From assembly GCA_905479495.1 (NCBI GenBank), contig CAJQMR010000007.1, forward strand, positions 1 to 64,000: a stretch of DNA of 64,000 bases, in the 5' to 3' direction. The number at the start of each line of letters is the position of its first letter. Positions within the stretch are counted from its first letter, which is position 1. The notes under the pieces were generated by a model. The model was not told the DNA's origin. It ran no database searches and worked only from the letters and a program-made list of their open reading frames with translations. This DNA is from an uncultured Anaerolineae bacterium. GTDB taxonomy: Bacteria > Chloroflexota > Anaerolineae > Promineifilales > Promineifilaceae. The translations under genes and the position numbers were made by a program. Shown one piece after another: positions 8,228 through 16,628 of the stretch.

Positions 8228-11200
8228 GCCAATCAGAACCAACCTCCGAAGAATTTATTCCCTTCATGTCCTTTACCTCGCTGCGCGACTCCCACCGCAT
8301 CTTGCTCAAGCAGCGGCGCAAAACCAAGGAAGCTGCCGAAGAAGATCAGTTTTGGGCTGAAGTGACCGAATTTTTGAATCGAGGGGAAGCGGCTGGGGCG
8401 TTCATTGATAACACGGAAGATCGGGAAGCGGCGCAAAGCTTGCTCGATTACTGGCACAACCAACTGTTTCATGCAGGTAAAGAAACGCCCGAAGCGGTTC
8501 TGGATGAGTTTGACGCCACCACCCAGCCAGAAATTCCTGATTCGCGCTGCCCCTACATTGGTCTGGAATCATTCAACGAAGATAACAAGCATCTGTTTTA
8601 TGGCCGGGATCAGCTTATACAGGAGCTGCTGGATCAGGTATTGGTTAGCCGATTGGTAACGGCCGTTGGTCCTTCTGGCAGCGGTAAATCATCGGTGGTG
8701 TTGGCTGGTTTGCTGCCCCGTTTGGAAGATGGCGCTTTGTCCGGCAGTGAAGATTGGCATTATTACCCCACGATGGTGCCTGGGGCGGCCCCACTGACCA
8801 GTTTAGCCCGATTATTGGAGCCAGATGATGCCGATACGGCCGTATGGGTCACCGAAAATTACGAAACCTTCCTCAACAGCTCAGAACATCTGGCCAAATT
8901 GGTTGATGAAGACACCAGCGGTCCGGCTGTGCTTACGATTGATCAGTTTGAAGAAACCTTTACCCTTTGCCACGATGACCAGGAGCGAGATGCCTTCATC
9001 GACAACTTACTGGGTTTGGTGAACGCTCGCGAAGCGCGTCATATGGTTATTTTGACCATGCGCGTTGATTATGAAAGCTACCTCAATAAAGTCCCCATGT
9101 TTCAATCTTTGTATGAGCAAGGGCTGGTGCGCGTAACGGCCATGAATGCCATTGAACTGCACGACGCCATCGAACAGCCTGCCCAGGCCATTGGCCTTAA
9201 ATTTGAGGATGGCCTGATCGAAGCCCTGGTGCGTGAAATTGTGGGTGAACCGGCGGCGCTGCCCTTGCTGCAATTTGCCTTGCTGCAACTGTGGGACAGT
9301 CGCGAGCGGAACCGCATCACCTGGGACGCTTACCGCCGCTTGGGCGGAGTGATGGAAGCCCTGGCCCACACGGCCGATGCCCTCTACAACGATCTGCTAA
9401 CTGAAGAGCAAAATACGGCGAAACGTATTTTGTTACGCCTGGTGCGCCCTGGCACTGGTGTGGAGTTCACTCGCAGACGCGCTATGCGTCGCACGCTTTA
9501 TCAATCTGGTGAAGCCAATGACCGCATTGACCGCGTGCTGCAAAAATTAGTCGATGCCCGTCTGCTGCGCCAAACTGATGGCCAAACGGCCGCAACCGAT
9601 CAATTTGAAGTGGCCCACGAAGCGCTGGTGCGCAACTGGCCTCGGCTGGTGGAATGGCTGGAGGATGAGCGTGTGGTGCTGCGCCACCGGCTGCGCTTCA
9701 CTGCTCAGGCAGAAGATTGGGATACACGCAGCCGTGATCCGGGTGCCTTGCTGCGCGGCAAGCAGCTGCAAGAAGCGCTACTGTTTGAAGATTTGAATCC
9801 GCTGGAGCAGGAATATATTGATGCCAGTAAAGTTGCTGAGCAGATGGAACTGGAAGAGAAACAGGCTCAGCAAGAGCGAGAGCTGAAGCAGGCACAGGAA
9901 TTGGCGGAAGAGCAGCGACAGCGCGCCGAGGCAGAGGCCCAGGCTGCGCGCCGGGCCAGAAGTTTCAATATTGCTCTGATTGTGATTTTGTTTCTGGTTG
10001 TAGGTGGGGCGATTGGCTTGATCAATGCAGCCCAACTGCGAGAAACAGCGGCCCAGGCTGAATCGGCTGCGGCTGCGGCTGAAATTACGGCGCGAGAAAC
10101 GGCCGTTGCCGCCGAATCTTTGGCGCTGAAAAGTACAACTGCTGCGCTTGAAGCCGCCACAGTCCAGGCAATGGCCACCTCAGACAACGCCCTGGCGACC
10201 TCAGAAGTGGCAGCCAACCAGACCACCGTAGCCGAAAGAGCTGAAGTTCAAAGCCAGGAAGAAGCCACGGCCCAGGCAGCCACGTCAGAGGCCCAGCTGG
10301 CAACCGTCGTGGCTCAGGCAACTGAGCTTGCTCAGGTGGCCGTCAACAACACGCCAGAAGCAACCGTGCCCAATCAACCTACGGCCACACCAGACTTAGC
10401 CCAATTAGCCGTTGCTGCCCAACTAAATTCCTTTATTCGTGAGCAAGACAACATGCCGATGTTTTACATTACTGGGGGTACGTTCCAAATGGGGGCTGTG
10501 GATGCGCCCGATGATGCAGACAATGGTCCAGCTCATCGAGTGACGGTTGACAGTTTTTATATGGATCAATATGAAGTGTCTGTGCAGCAGTTTGCCGATT
10601 TCTTGAACCAGCAAGGCGGCAATAGTAACGCGTGTAATGGTGTGGATTGTGCGGTGACGCTTGTGGCCACGACCTTCACCAACCTTCTCAACAATTTAGG
10701 CGTGTTTGAGGCGCGTCCTGGTACGGCACGTTTTCCGGCCACCTGGATTACCTGGGAAGGGGCTGTGGCCTACTGTGCGGCTGTGGATGCTCGGTTGCCC
10801 ACCGAAGCAGAATGGGAGTATGCCGCGCGGGGTATAGACGGCCGTATCTATCCCTGGGGCAACGAGACACCGATTGTGAATGATACGGCCGTATTCGGCT
10901 ACACAGCTTTACAATCCAGCTCTTTTGATCGAGCCTTTGTGCGCGTGGATGCCTTGCCTCGCGGGGCCAGCCCCTTTGGCATTTTTGGCATGGCGGGCGG
11001 CGTGGCCGAGTGGGTGCAGGATTGGTACGATCCTGACTTCTACAGCCAGGCATTGCCCCCCAGCGGCTACAACGAGGAAGATAGCGGCTTAAAAGTGCTG
11101 CGTGGCGGCTCCTGGGTGGATACCGCTGCCGACATCAGTACCACCACCCGCCAGGCACTGTCCCCAACGAACAGTAACTTAAATGATTTGAATAATTCTC

Positions 11201-11241
11201 ATTGGGCTGCTGGCTTCCGCTGCGCCCGCGACGCGAACTAG
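8224..11241 (+). CDS. Membrane STAND NTPase (nSTAND1-type) with C-terminal FGE-sulfatase fold
   Basis: The 1005-residue protein has a helical N-terminus (1-105), an nSTAND1-type NTPase starting CPYIGLESFNEDNKHLFYGR with Walker A GPSGSGKSS near residue 151 and Walker B LTIDQFEE near 237, and an arm or winged-helix region to about 520. A charged coiled coil, a transmembrane helix (about 578-600) and a long Ala/Thr/Glu-rich stalk to about 725 follow. The C-terminus (about 743-1003) is an FGE/SUMF1 domain of C-type-lectin fold: GGTFQMG, EAEWEYAARG, VLRGGSW, GFRCARD. The paired catalytic cysteines of true formylglycine-generating enzymes are absent; only the GFRC Cys remains, so it is probably a binding domain outside the cell. 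Cytoplasmic NTPase plus external lectin-like domain suggests a sensor or conflict protein. Confidence 0.8.
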   Translation: MSQSEPTSEEFIPFMSFTSLRDSHRILLKQRRKTKEAAEEDQFWAEVTEFLNRGEAAGAFIDNTEDREAAQSLLDYWHNQLFHAGKETPEAVLDEFDATTQPEIPDSRCPYIGLESFNEDNKHLFYGRDQLIQELLDQVLVSRLVTAVGPSGSGKSSVVLAGLLPRLEDGALSGSEDWHYYPTMVPGAAPLTSLARLLEPDDADTAVWVTENYETFLNSSEHLAKLVDEDTSGPAVLTIDQFEETFTLCHDDQERDAFIDNLLGLVNAREARHMVILTMRVDYESYLNKVPMFQSLYEQGLVRVTAMNAIELHDAIEQPAQAIGLKFEDGLIEALVREIVGEPAALPLLQFALLQLWDSRERNRITWDAYRRLGGVMEALAHTADALYNDLLTEEQNTAKRILLRLVRPGTGVEFTRRRAMRRTLYQSGEANDRIDRVLQKLVDARLLRQTDGQTAATDQFEVAHEALVRNWPRLVEWLEDERVVLRHRLRFTAQAEDWDTRSRDPGALLRGKQLQEALLFEDLNPLEQEYIDASKVAEQMELEEKQAQQERELKQAQELAEEQRQRAEAEAQAARRARSFNIALIVILFLVVGGAIGLINAAQLRETAAQAESAAAAAEITARETAVAAESLALKSTTAALEAATVQAMATSDNALATSEVAANQTTVAERAEVQSQEEATAQAATSEAQLATVVAQATELAQVAVNNTPEATVPNQPTATPDLAQLAVAAQLNSFIREQDNMPMFYITGGTFQMGAVDAPDDADNGPAHRVTVDSFYMDQYEVSVQQFADFLNQQGGNSNACNGVDCAVTLVATTFTNLLNNLGVFEARPGTARFPATWITWEGAVAYCAAVDARLPTEAEWEYAARGIDGRIYPWGNETPIVNDTAVFGYTALQSSSFDRAFVRVDALPRGASPFGIFGMAGGVAEWVQDWYDPDFYSQALPPSGYNEEDSGLKVLRGGSWVDTAADISTTTRQALSPTNSNLNDLNNSHWAAGFRCARDAN

Positions 11242-11294
11242 TAAAAGGTCAGCGCGACGACATTTTATTGACTGCGAACGGAAGCCGCGCTGTC

Positions 11295-13130
11295 CTAAGA
11301 ACCCTTTTGGGCACGTTTGATGTCCCGCTGGCGAATCTCATGGCGCAGTTCCTTCTTGCGAATGCGTAAGGCCACGGGCGTTACTTCCAGCAAATCATCC
11401 TTGGCTAAATATTCAATGGACTCATCCAGGGACATGATGCGCGGGGTGTGCAGCGCCTCCACAATGGCCGTCGGCCCGGTCCGCACTTTTGTGAGCACCT
11501 TTGTTTTACACACATTTACCACCAGGTCCTCATTGCGGATGTGCTGGCCGACAACCTGCCCGTTGTAAACTTCGTCGGCGGGAAGAACAAAGAAGGTGCC
11601 ACGCTGCTGCAAGCCCTGTAACGCGTAAGCGCTGACCGTACCAGACTCCATGGCTACCAATGAGCCAAATTCCTGATTTTCGATGTCCCCTTTCACGGGT
11701 TCATAGGCGTGAAATAGCGTGTGGTAAATGCCAGTGCCGCGCGTAGCTGTAAGGAATGGTTGGCGGAAGCCCAAAATGCCCCGAGTGGGAATTAAATATT
11801 CAGCGTAAACCGTACCATCTTCACCGTAGTGAATGTTTTGCATCAAACCGCGTCGTCGCCCCAGCATCTCGCTGACCGTGCCTAAGTAGTCATTAAGCAC
11901 TTCTACAAATAGTTTTTCGACAGGTTCGGTGAGTCCGTTTTCGCGCTCTTTAAAGATCACCTCTGGCCGGCTAATGGCAAACTCGTATCCTTCACGCCGC
12001 ATCGTTTCGATGAGAATGGCAAGGTGCAGCTCGCCGCGCCCGGAGACGATAAATTGGCCAGCTTTTTCTGTTTCTTCGACGCGCATGGCCACATTGCTTT
12101 CTAGCTCACGCAGCAGGCGTTCACGAATTTGGCGGCTGGTGACGTATTTGCCCTCTTTCCCGGCAAAGGGACTATCGTTGACCTGGAAGGTCATGCGCAC
12201 GGTGGGTTCTTCTACTTTAATGGGGGGCAGGGGACGTGGGTCATCGGGATCGGCCAGCGTGTCGCCAATGCCTACGTCGGGGATACCGGCAATGGCCACG
12301 ATATCGCCCGCCCGCACCTGGCTTTGCTCCACGCGCTGCAAATCACGATAAGTGTACAGCTTGGTGATTTTGCCAGTTTCCATTTCCCCATTGGCTTTGA
12401 TGTGCATAATTTGCTGACCCTCATTGAGGATGCCGCTGGTGAGGCGACCCACAGCAATTTTGCCCACGTAGCTGCTGTATTCCAACGTGGTGACCAGCAT
12501 TTGTGTCGGGCCTTCAGGGTCAATCATGGGGCCGGGCAGGAAGTTGACGATGGTGTCGAATAACGGCCGTAAATCGTCGCCCATCTCATCAGGATCATCT
12601 CCTGCACGTCCTTCCAGTGCCCGCGTGTAAATGACCGGGAAATCAGCCTGCTCTTCGCTGGCACCCAGATCGATGAACAGGTCAAACGTGGCGTTGACCA
12701 CAAAGTCGGGGCGGGAAGCAGGACGATCAACTTTGTTGACCACCACAATGACCTTAACGCCCTTTTCCAGCGCCTGACGCAGCACAAAGCGCGTTTGGGG
12801 CATGGGGCCTTCCACGGCATCCACCAGCAGCAGCGCCCCATCCACCATGTTGACGACGCGCTCTACTTCGCCGCCAAAGTCGGCATGGCCGGGAGTGTCC
12901 ACAATATTAATGGTGGTGCCGTGGTACATGATGCTGGTGTTCTTGGCCAAAATAGTGATGCCACGTTCACGCTCCAAGTCGTTGGAGTCCAGGACACGTT
13001 CAGTTAATTCCTGGTTGGTGCGAAAAACATTGGTTTGACGCAACATGCCATCCACCAGTGTGGTCTTGCCGTGATCCACGTGGGCAATGATGGCGATGTT
13101 GCGAATATCGTTACGAGGTTGTAATGCCAT
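11295..13130 (-). CDS. typA: Ribosome-associated GTPase TypA/BipA
   Basis: The 611-residue length and order of domains are those of TypA: G1 AHVDHGKT near residue 16, switch-I RGITI, G3 [13 protein letters not shown]4 NKVDRP, then EF-Tu-like beta-barrel, two EF-G-like alpha/beta domains, and the TypA-specific C-terminal region. It is a translational GTPase that binds the 70S ribosome and assists large-subunit assembly, especially under cold or other stress. It converges with the STAND gene. A terminator-like hairpin sits in its 5' leader at 13154-13181, so its expression may be attenuated. Confidence 0.97.
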   Translation of the reverse strand: MALQPRNDIRNIAIIAHVDHGKTTLVDGMLRQTNVFRTNQELTERVLDSNDLERERGITILAKNTSIMYHGTTINIVDTPGHADFGGEVERVVNMVDGALLLVDAVEGPMPQTRFVLRQALEKGVKVIVVVNKVDRPASRPDFVVNATFDLFIDLGASEEQADFPVIYTRALEGRAGDDPDEMGDDLRPLFDTIVNFLPGPMIDPEGPTQMLVTTLEYSSYVGKIAVGRLTSGILNEGQQIMHIKANGEMETGKITKLYTYRDLQRVEQSQVRAGDIVAIAGIPDVGIGDTLADPDDPRPLPPIKVEEPTVRMTFQVNDSPFAGKEGKYVTSRQIRERLLRELESNVAMRVEETEKAGQFIVSGRGELHLAILIETMRREGYEFAISRPEVIFKERENGLTEPVEKLFVEVLNDYLGTVSEMLGRRRGLMQNIHYGEDGTVYAEYLIPTRGILGFRQPFLTATRGTGIYHTLFHAYEPVKGDIENQEFGSLVAMESGTVSAYALQGLQQRGTFFVLPADEVYNGQVVGQHIRNEDLVVNVCKTKVLTKVRTGPTAIVEALHTPRIMSLDESIEYLAKDDLLEVTPVALRIRKKELRHEIRQRDIKRAQKGS

Positions 13131-13153
13131 AAATTTTTTCTTAATCCTTCACG

Positions 13154-13181
13154 AAAAAGCCCGGCCAAAGAATGGTCGGGC
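13154..13181 (-). terminator. Terminator-like hairpin in the typA leader
   Basis: Read on the minus strand, GCCCGACC (13181-13174), a 7-nt loop and GGCCGGGC (13166-13159) are followed by five T residues. No minus-strand gene lies upstream, so this is either a leader attenuator 24 bp before typA or part of an unrecognised leader RNA. Confidence 0.5.
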
Positions 13182-13313
13182 AGTTTAATTGATTCAATTA
13201 ACTGGATTGTATGTCAGGAGTGGGCGAGAGGCAAAAAGAGCTGACCAAATAGATAATCTGCCACGGCAGGTAAGTTCCTGTACAATGGTTGGCAAAAAAA
13301 GAGGATCGATCCT

Positions 13314-13991
13314 ATGCGCCCAATTTGGACCCTGTTGTTCCCCGTTGTTCTAGCCATTATTGCTACCCTAACCGACTACCTTCCGGCTAAAATGGGTGTT
13401 CCCCTGAGCTGTGCCCTGATACTGCTATTGGTCCTACGGCCGCAATGGCGTCAGTCAGATAAAAAAGCGGGCCTGGATGTTTATTTTGTCATTGCGGCTT
13501 TCCTCTTCTCTGCGGTGGGTGACTATTTCCTCTCAAACAAGAGCGGGCAGGCCTTTTATTTTATCATTGGCATTGGCCTGTACCTGTTGGCCCACCTTGG
13601 TTATCTTGGTTATGCTTGGCGCAACGGCCGTCTCCATTGGCCGCTTTTTGGACTGCTTCTGCTGATTTATCTGCCTTATTATTTCCTGCTGCTTAATCCC
13701 GCCATTACCGACCCGGTTCTTTCCCTTTCTGTCCTGGCTTATTTGCTGATTTCTTGTTTGGTATTGGCAGTGGCCAGCGGACTAACCCTTTCCCAGCCGT
13801 TGAAAGCCGTTTATATTTTTGGCATCGCCCTCATTGTTCTCTCTGACACGGTCATCTCTTTTAACGAGTTCTTGCAATACAAGGAGCTGAATTGGCTCAT
13901 ATTGCCTACTTATTATCTGGCCCATTTGAGCATCTCGTATGCCCTGTTGCAGTGGAACCAGGCGGGCAAACTGCGTACGAGTGTATCATGA
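13314..13991 (+). CDS. YhhN/TMEM86-family membrane protein (lysoplasmalogenase-like)
   Basis: The 225-residue protein consists of about eight hydrophobic helices. Segments FLFSAVGDYFL and IALIVLSDTVISFNEF carry the conserved Asp residues typical of the YhhN family, whose mammalian members TMEM86A/B hydrolyse lysoplasmalogens. A role in ether-lipid or lysophospholipid turnover in the cytoplasmic membrane is therefore possible but not shown here. The stop overlaps the next start (ATGA at 13988), so it is co-translated with the DUF2804 protein. Confidence 0.8.
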   Translation: MRPIWTLLFPVVLAIIATLTDYLPAKMGVPLSCALILLLVLRPQWRQSDKKAGLDVYFVIAAFLFSAVGDYFLSNKSGQAFYFIIGIGLYLLAHLGYLGYAWRNGRLHWPLFGLLLLIYLPYYFLLLNPAITDPVLSLSVLAYLLISCLVLAVASGLTLSQPLKAVYIFGIALIVLSDTVISFNEFLQYKELNWLILPTYYLAHLSISYALLQWNQAGKLRTSVS

Positions 13992-15001
13992 CGACCGAGC
14001 GAGAACTGACAGCCCCGGTAAACTTGTGCCAGCCAAACGGCCGTCTCAATCCCCAGGCCATTGGTTGGTCGCGCCAGCCGCTGCATCATTGCAATTTATC
14101 TGGCCGCTGGCCGCGCAAAAAGAAGTGGAACTACTGGGCGATCACCACGGAGACACACCTTTTCTCGGCAACCATCAGCCATTTGGATTATGCTGGCCTG
14201 GTCTTTGTTTACACTGCTGACTTTACGACAGGCAAATTTGCTGAAGTGACCAAACTGCTGCCTTTTGGCCAGGGCTGCCAGCTGGCCGATGTGGTGGCGG
14301 CTGATGCGCGCTACAGTGGCAGCGGTTTGCAGGTCATCATGCAGCAAACCGAGAGCGGTGTAAATCTGGTCGTTGACATTGCTGACTTTGAAGGACGGCC
14401 GTTAATGGCCCAATTCACCATTACCATCCCCCCGCAGCACGAGACGCTTAATGTCGTGGTCCCCTGGAATGAACGGACCTTTCAATTCACCAGTAAACAA
14501 AACTGTCTTCCGGCCGAGGGCATTGTCAGGGTGGGGGAGCAGGAAACGGTGTTTAGCGGCGCGCAAAGTTTTGCTTGCCTGGATTTTGGCCGGGGCATCT
14601 GGCCGCGCCACTGCCGCTGGAATTGGGGCAGCGCGTCGGGCCAGCAGGCGGGGCGGCGCATTGGGCTGAATTTGGGCGGGCAATGGACCGACGGGACTGG
14701 CAGTACGGAAAACGGGATTTTTGTAGACGGCCGTTTGCACAAACTGTCCAATGACCTGACCTGGCAGTACAACAAGCAAGATTACAAACAGCCCTGGCAC
14801 ATCACAGAGCCTGATGGCCGGGTTGCGCTGACCTTCACGCCATTTTTGGAGCGGGTAGCCACCAGCAACGTTTGGCTGGTCCGTTCAGAAGTGCACCAGC
14901 TCTTTGGACGGTATGATGGCACTGTGATCACAACCGATGGTCAGCAACTGCCGATAAAGAATCTGGTGGGGTGGGCCGAAGATCACGTGGCTGTGTGGTA
15001 A
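13988..15001 (+). CDS. DUF2804 domain protein
   Basis: The start at 13988 (overlapping the YhhN stop) gives 337 residues. The opening reads LTAPVNLCQPNGRLNPQAIG then WSRQPLHHCNL and WPRKKKWNYW, which is the hallmark N-terminus of the DUF2804 family. The rest is a beta-rich lipocalin/jelly-roll-like body ending in LFGRYDGTV. No signal peptide is visible. The biochemical role is unknown; coupling to a YhhN lipid-metabolism protein hints at a lipid-related job, which is inference. A longer in-frame start upstream exists but lies wholly within the preceding gene. Confidence 0.85.
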   Translation: MTTERELTAPVNLCQPNGRLNPQAIGWSRQPLHHCNLSGRWPRKKKWNYWAITTETHLFSATISHLDYAGLVFVYTADFTTGKFAEVTKLLPFGQGCQLADVVAADARYSGSGLQVIMQQTESGVNLVVDIADFEGRPLMAQFTITIPPQHETLNVVVPWNERTFQFTSKQNCLPAEGIVRVGEQETVFSGAQSFACLDFGRGIWPRHCRWNWGSASGQQAGRRIGLNLGGQWTDGTGSTENGIFVDGRLHKLSNDLTWQYNKQDYKQPWHITEPDGRVALTFTPFLERVATSNVWLVRSEVHQLFGRYDGTVITTDGQQLPIKNLVGWAEDHVAVW

Positions 15002-15083
15002 GTTGGATTGACTTTTATGGTTTGGCAAAATGTAGCCGGTTTTCATTTTGCCTTCCCGTGGATGAACGGTTTACACTAGATCA

Positions 15084-15950
15084 ATGCCAATTTTAACCTC
15101 AACAGCCTTTGCCGGAATGGTGGCAGAAGGTGCCTGTTCGCCGCTGAATGGCATGTGGCTGGGACGGGTGACACGGCCGTTCCTCCTCCCACAGATCGGC
15201 CATATTTATCTGATATTTCCGGGCGAAACGGCCGTTTCTTGCAACCACATCACGCTCAACCCCAATCAGTACACCATGCTGACCAATTCTGCCGAACCGG
15301 TGACCTTGCGGGGAACGGCCGTACCCCAGGGCCAAACACTCGTGCTGCTGCTTAGTCCGGGGTTTATTTTGGAAATGGCTGACTTTCTCAACATTCCGCC
15401 TGGGCTCAACCAACTGCTGCACAACGTGCCGCTGCCCCAGGGGGACGAACTCTCCTTCTTGCTGGCTGAATTGGCCAAAGCGTGTGCGCCTCCGGTACAG
15501 CTGGCTCTGGCTGATGAGCTGCTGCTGGACGTGGTGGGTGAAGTTCTGCGGCTGCTGCGTTTGCGGCAGCAGGCATTGGGCGCTTTGGCCCAACGTAAAC
15601 AAAGCACCGTGGATGATTTGCTACCCCGTCTGCTGCAAGCCCGCCAGCTGGTGGAAGCTCGGTTTTTGGATGATCTCAAGGTGGCGGAGGTGGCAACGGC
15701 CGTAACCCTCTCGGAGTTTCATTTTGCCCGGCTGTTCAAATCTGCTTTTGGCGAAAGCCTCTACCAATTTATCAAACGTCTGCGCCTGGATGAGGCGCGC
15801 CACCGCTTGCTAGCCGATGACGTTTCTGTGACGGAACTGAGCTTGCAGGTAGGCTACAGCAGCTTAAGCTCGTTCATTCACGCGTTCCGACGGCGCTTTG
15901 GTCACTCTCCGGCACAGTACCGGGAACAGTTACAAAATGAGCAGGAATGA
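15084..15950 (+). CDS. AraC-family transcriptional regulator
   Basis: The 288-residue protein ends in a double helix-turn-helix of the AraC/XylS type (residues about 185-285): VAEVATAVTLSEFHFARLFK followed by ELSLQVGYSSLSSFIHAFRR and the conserved FGHSPAQYR. The N-terminal 150 residues form a cupin-like ligand domain with a run of hydrophobic strands (TVLLLSPGF-like). It follows the DUF2804 gene by 82 bp on the same strand and may regulate that pair. The ligand is unknown. Confidence 0.9.
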   Translation: MPILTSTAFAGMVAEGACSPLNGMWLGRVTRPFLLPQIGHIYLIFPGETAVSCNHITLNPNQYTMLTNSAEPVTLRGTAVPQGQTLVLLLSPGFILEMADFLNIPPGLNQLLHNVPLPQGDELSFLLAELAKACAPPVQLALADELLLDVVGEVLRLLRLRQQALGALAQRKQSTVDDLLPRLLQARQLVEARFLDDLKVAEVATAVTLSEFHFARLFKSAFGESLYQFIKRLRLDEARHRLLADDVSVTELSLQVGYSSLSSFIHAFRRRFGHSPAQYREQLQNEQE

Positions 15951-16020
15951 ACAAGTGGGGTGGGAACGGCCGTTTTATAATGCAATGGAGTAGCTGCTTT
16001 ATTGTGAAACCACACGAGAG

Positions 16021-16082
16021 GTAATTGAGTAATTGGGTAATTCTGTGGCTTAATTACTCAGTTACCCAATTACTCAATAACT
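16021..16082. repeat. Palindromic intergenic repeat, GTAATTGAGTAATT family
   Basis: GTAATTGAGTAATTGGGTAA on the left is mirrored by TTACCCAATTACTCAATAAC on the right, forming a long hairpin just upstream of the small gene at 16103. The same sequence recurs at 59719-59784, also immediately before a start codon. Confidence 0.8.
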
Positions 16083-16102
16083 CAACCGCAAGGAGAGACC
16101 CG

Positions 16103-16420
16103 ATGAGCGTTGTTAAAGCCCAAAACGTTAACCATCCCGACCACCAGGAAAATTTGAAGGAAGAAAAGTACACCGTCATCCGTGATGCCATGCTGGCCAA
16201 CCTGCCCGACAGCAGCAGCGATGGAATGCTCTTTAATCAGCTTGAAGAAAAAGTCGCAGCTTATCTGGCGGAACACAATGTGCCAGCCGAACTTTTCCCC
16301 AAGCCCGGTTCGGTGCGCTGGTATTGCAAAACCGTCCAGCTTGATCTGGAAGCCAAAGGCCTCATCGAACGCCTGCCCAAACAATCTCCCATTCGGCTGC
16401 GCAAAACAGAGGCAGTGTAA
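16103..16420 (+). CDS. Small conserved protein, winged-helix-like (DUF6958-like)
   Basis: The start at 16103 follows an AAGGAGAG site; an upstream in-frame ATG would translate the palindromic repeat and is rejected. The 105-residue product reads YTVIRDAMLANLPDSS..MLFNQLEEKVAAYL.. then SVRWYCKTVQLDLEAKG and IERLPKQSPIRLR. This is a compact alpha/beta pattern like a winged helix that recognises DNA or protein, similar to DUF6958 proteins. No catalytic residue is evident and the function is unknown. It is flanked on both sides by hairpin repeats. Confidence 0.7.
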   Translation: MSVVKAQNVNHPDHQENLKEEKYTVIRDAMLANLPDSSSDGMLFNQLEEKVAAYLAEHNVPAELFPKPGSVRWYCKTVQLDLEAKGLIERLPKQSPIRLRKTEAV

Positions 16421-16443
16421 AGTCCAATCTCAATCTTTTTATG

Positions 16444-16497
16444 GGACGCAGATGAACGCCGATGACGCAGATAACAAATCAGCGTTCATCTGCGTCC
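16444..16497 (+). repeat. 16-bp inverted repeat (CGCAGATGAACGC family), possible terminator
   Basis: GGACGCAGATGAACGC (16444-16459) and GCGTTCATCTGCGTCC (16482-16497) are perfect complements. It sits just after the small gene and may end its transcript. Related CGCAGAT-rich sequences occur at 58175-58205 and inside the coding region near 54445-54480. Confidence 0.75.
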
Positions 16498-16546
16498 TGT
16501 TTCTCTAGGATTTAACTGCTGTGAAGCCCTGATGCCTCCGTATTCG

Positions 16547-16575
16547 TTGCGTAACCCATTACCTAAACTTATAAT
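16547..16575 (+). promoter_or_regulatory. Candidate promoter of the two-component genes
   Basis: A TATAAT box (16570-16575) lies 17 bp after a weak TTGCGT. A second TATAAT (16602-16607) sits inside an inverted repeat ATTGAA / TTCAAT (16592-16615) close to the kinase start and could be an alternative promoter overlapped by an operator. Confidence 0.35.
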
Positions 16576-16628
16576 GACTCGGTACAAACTATTGAATCCT
16601 TTATAATCATTCAATCTGGTACCGACCC

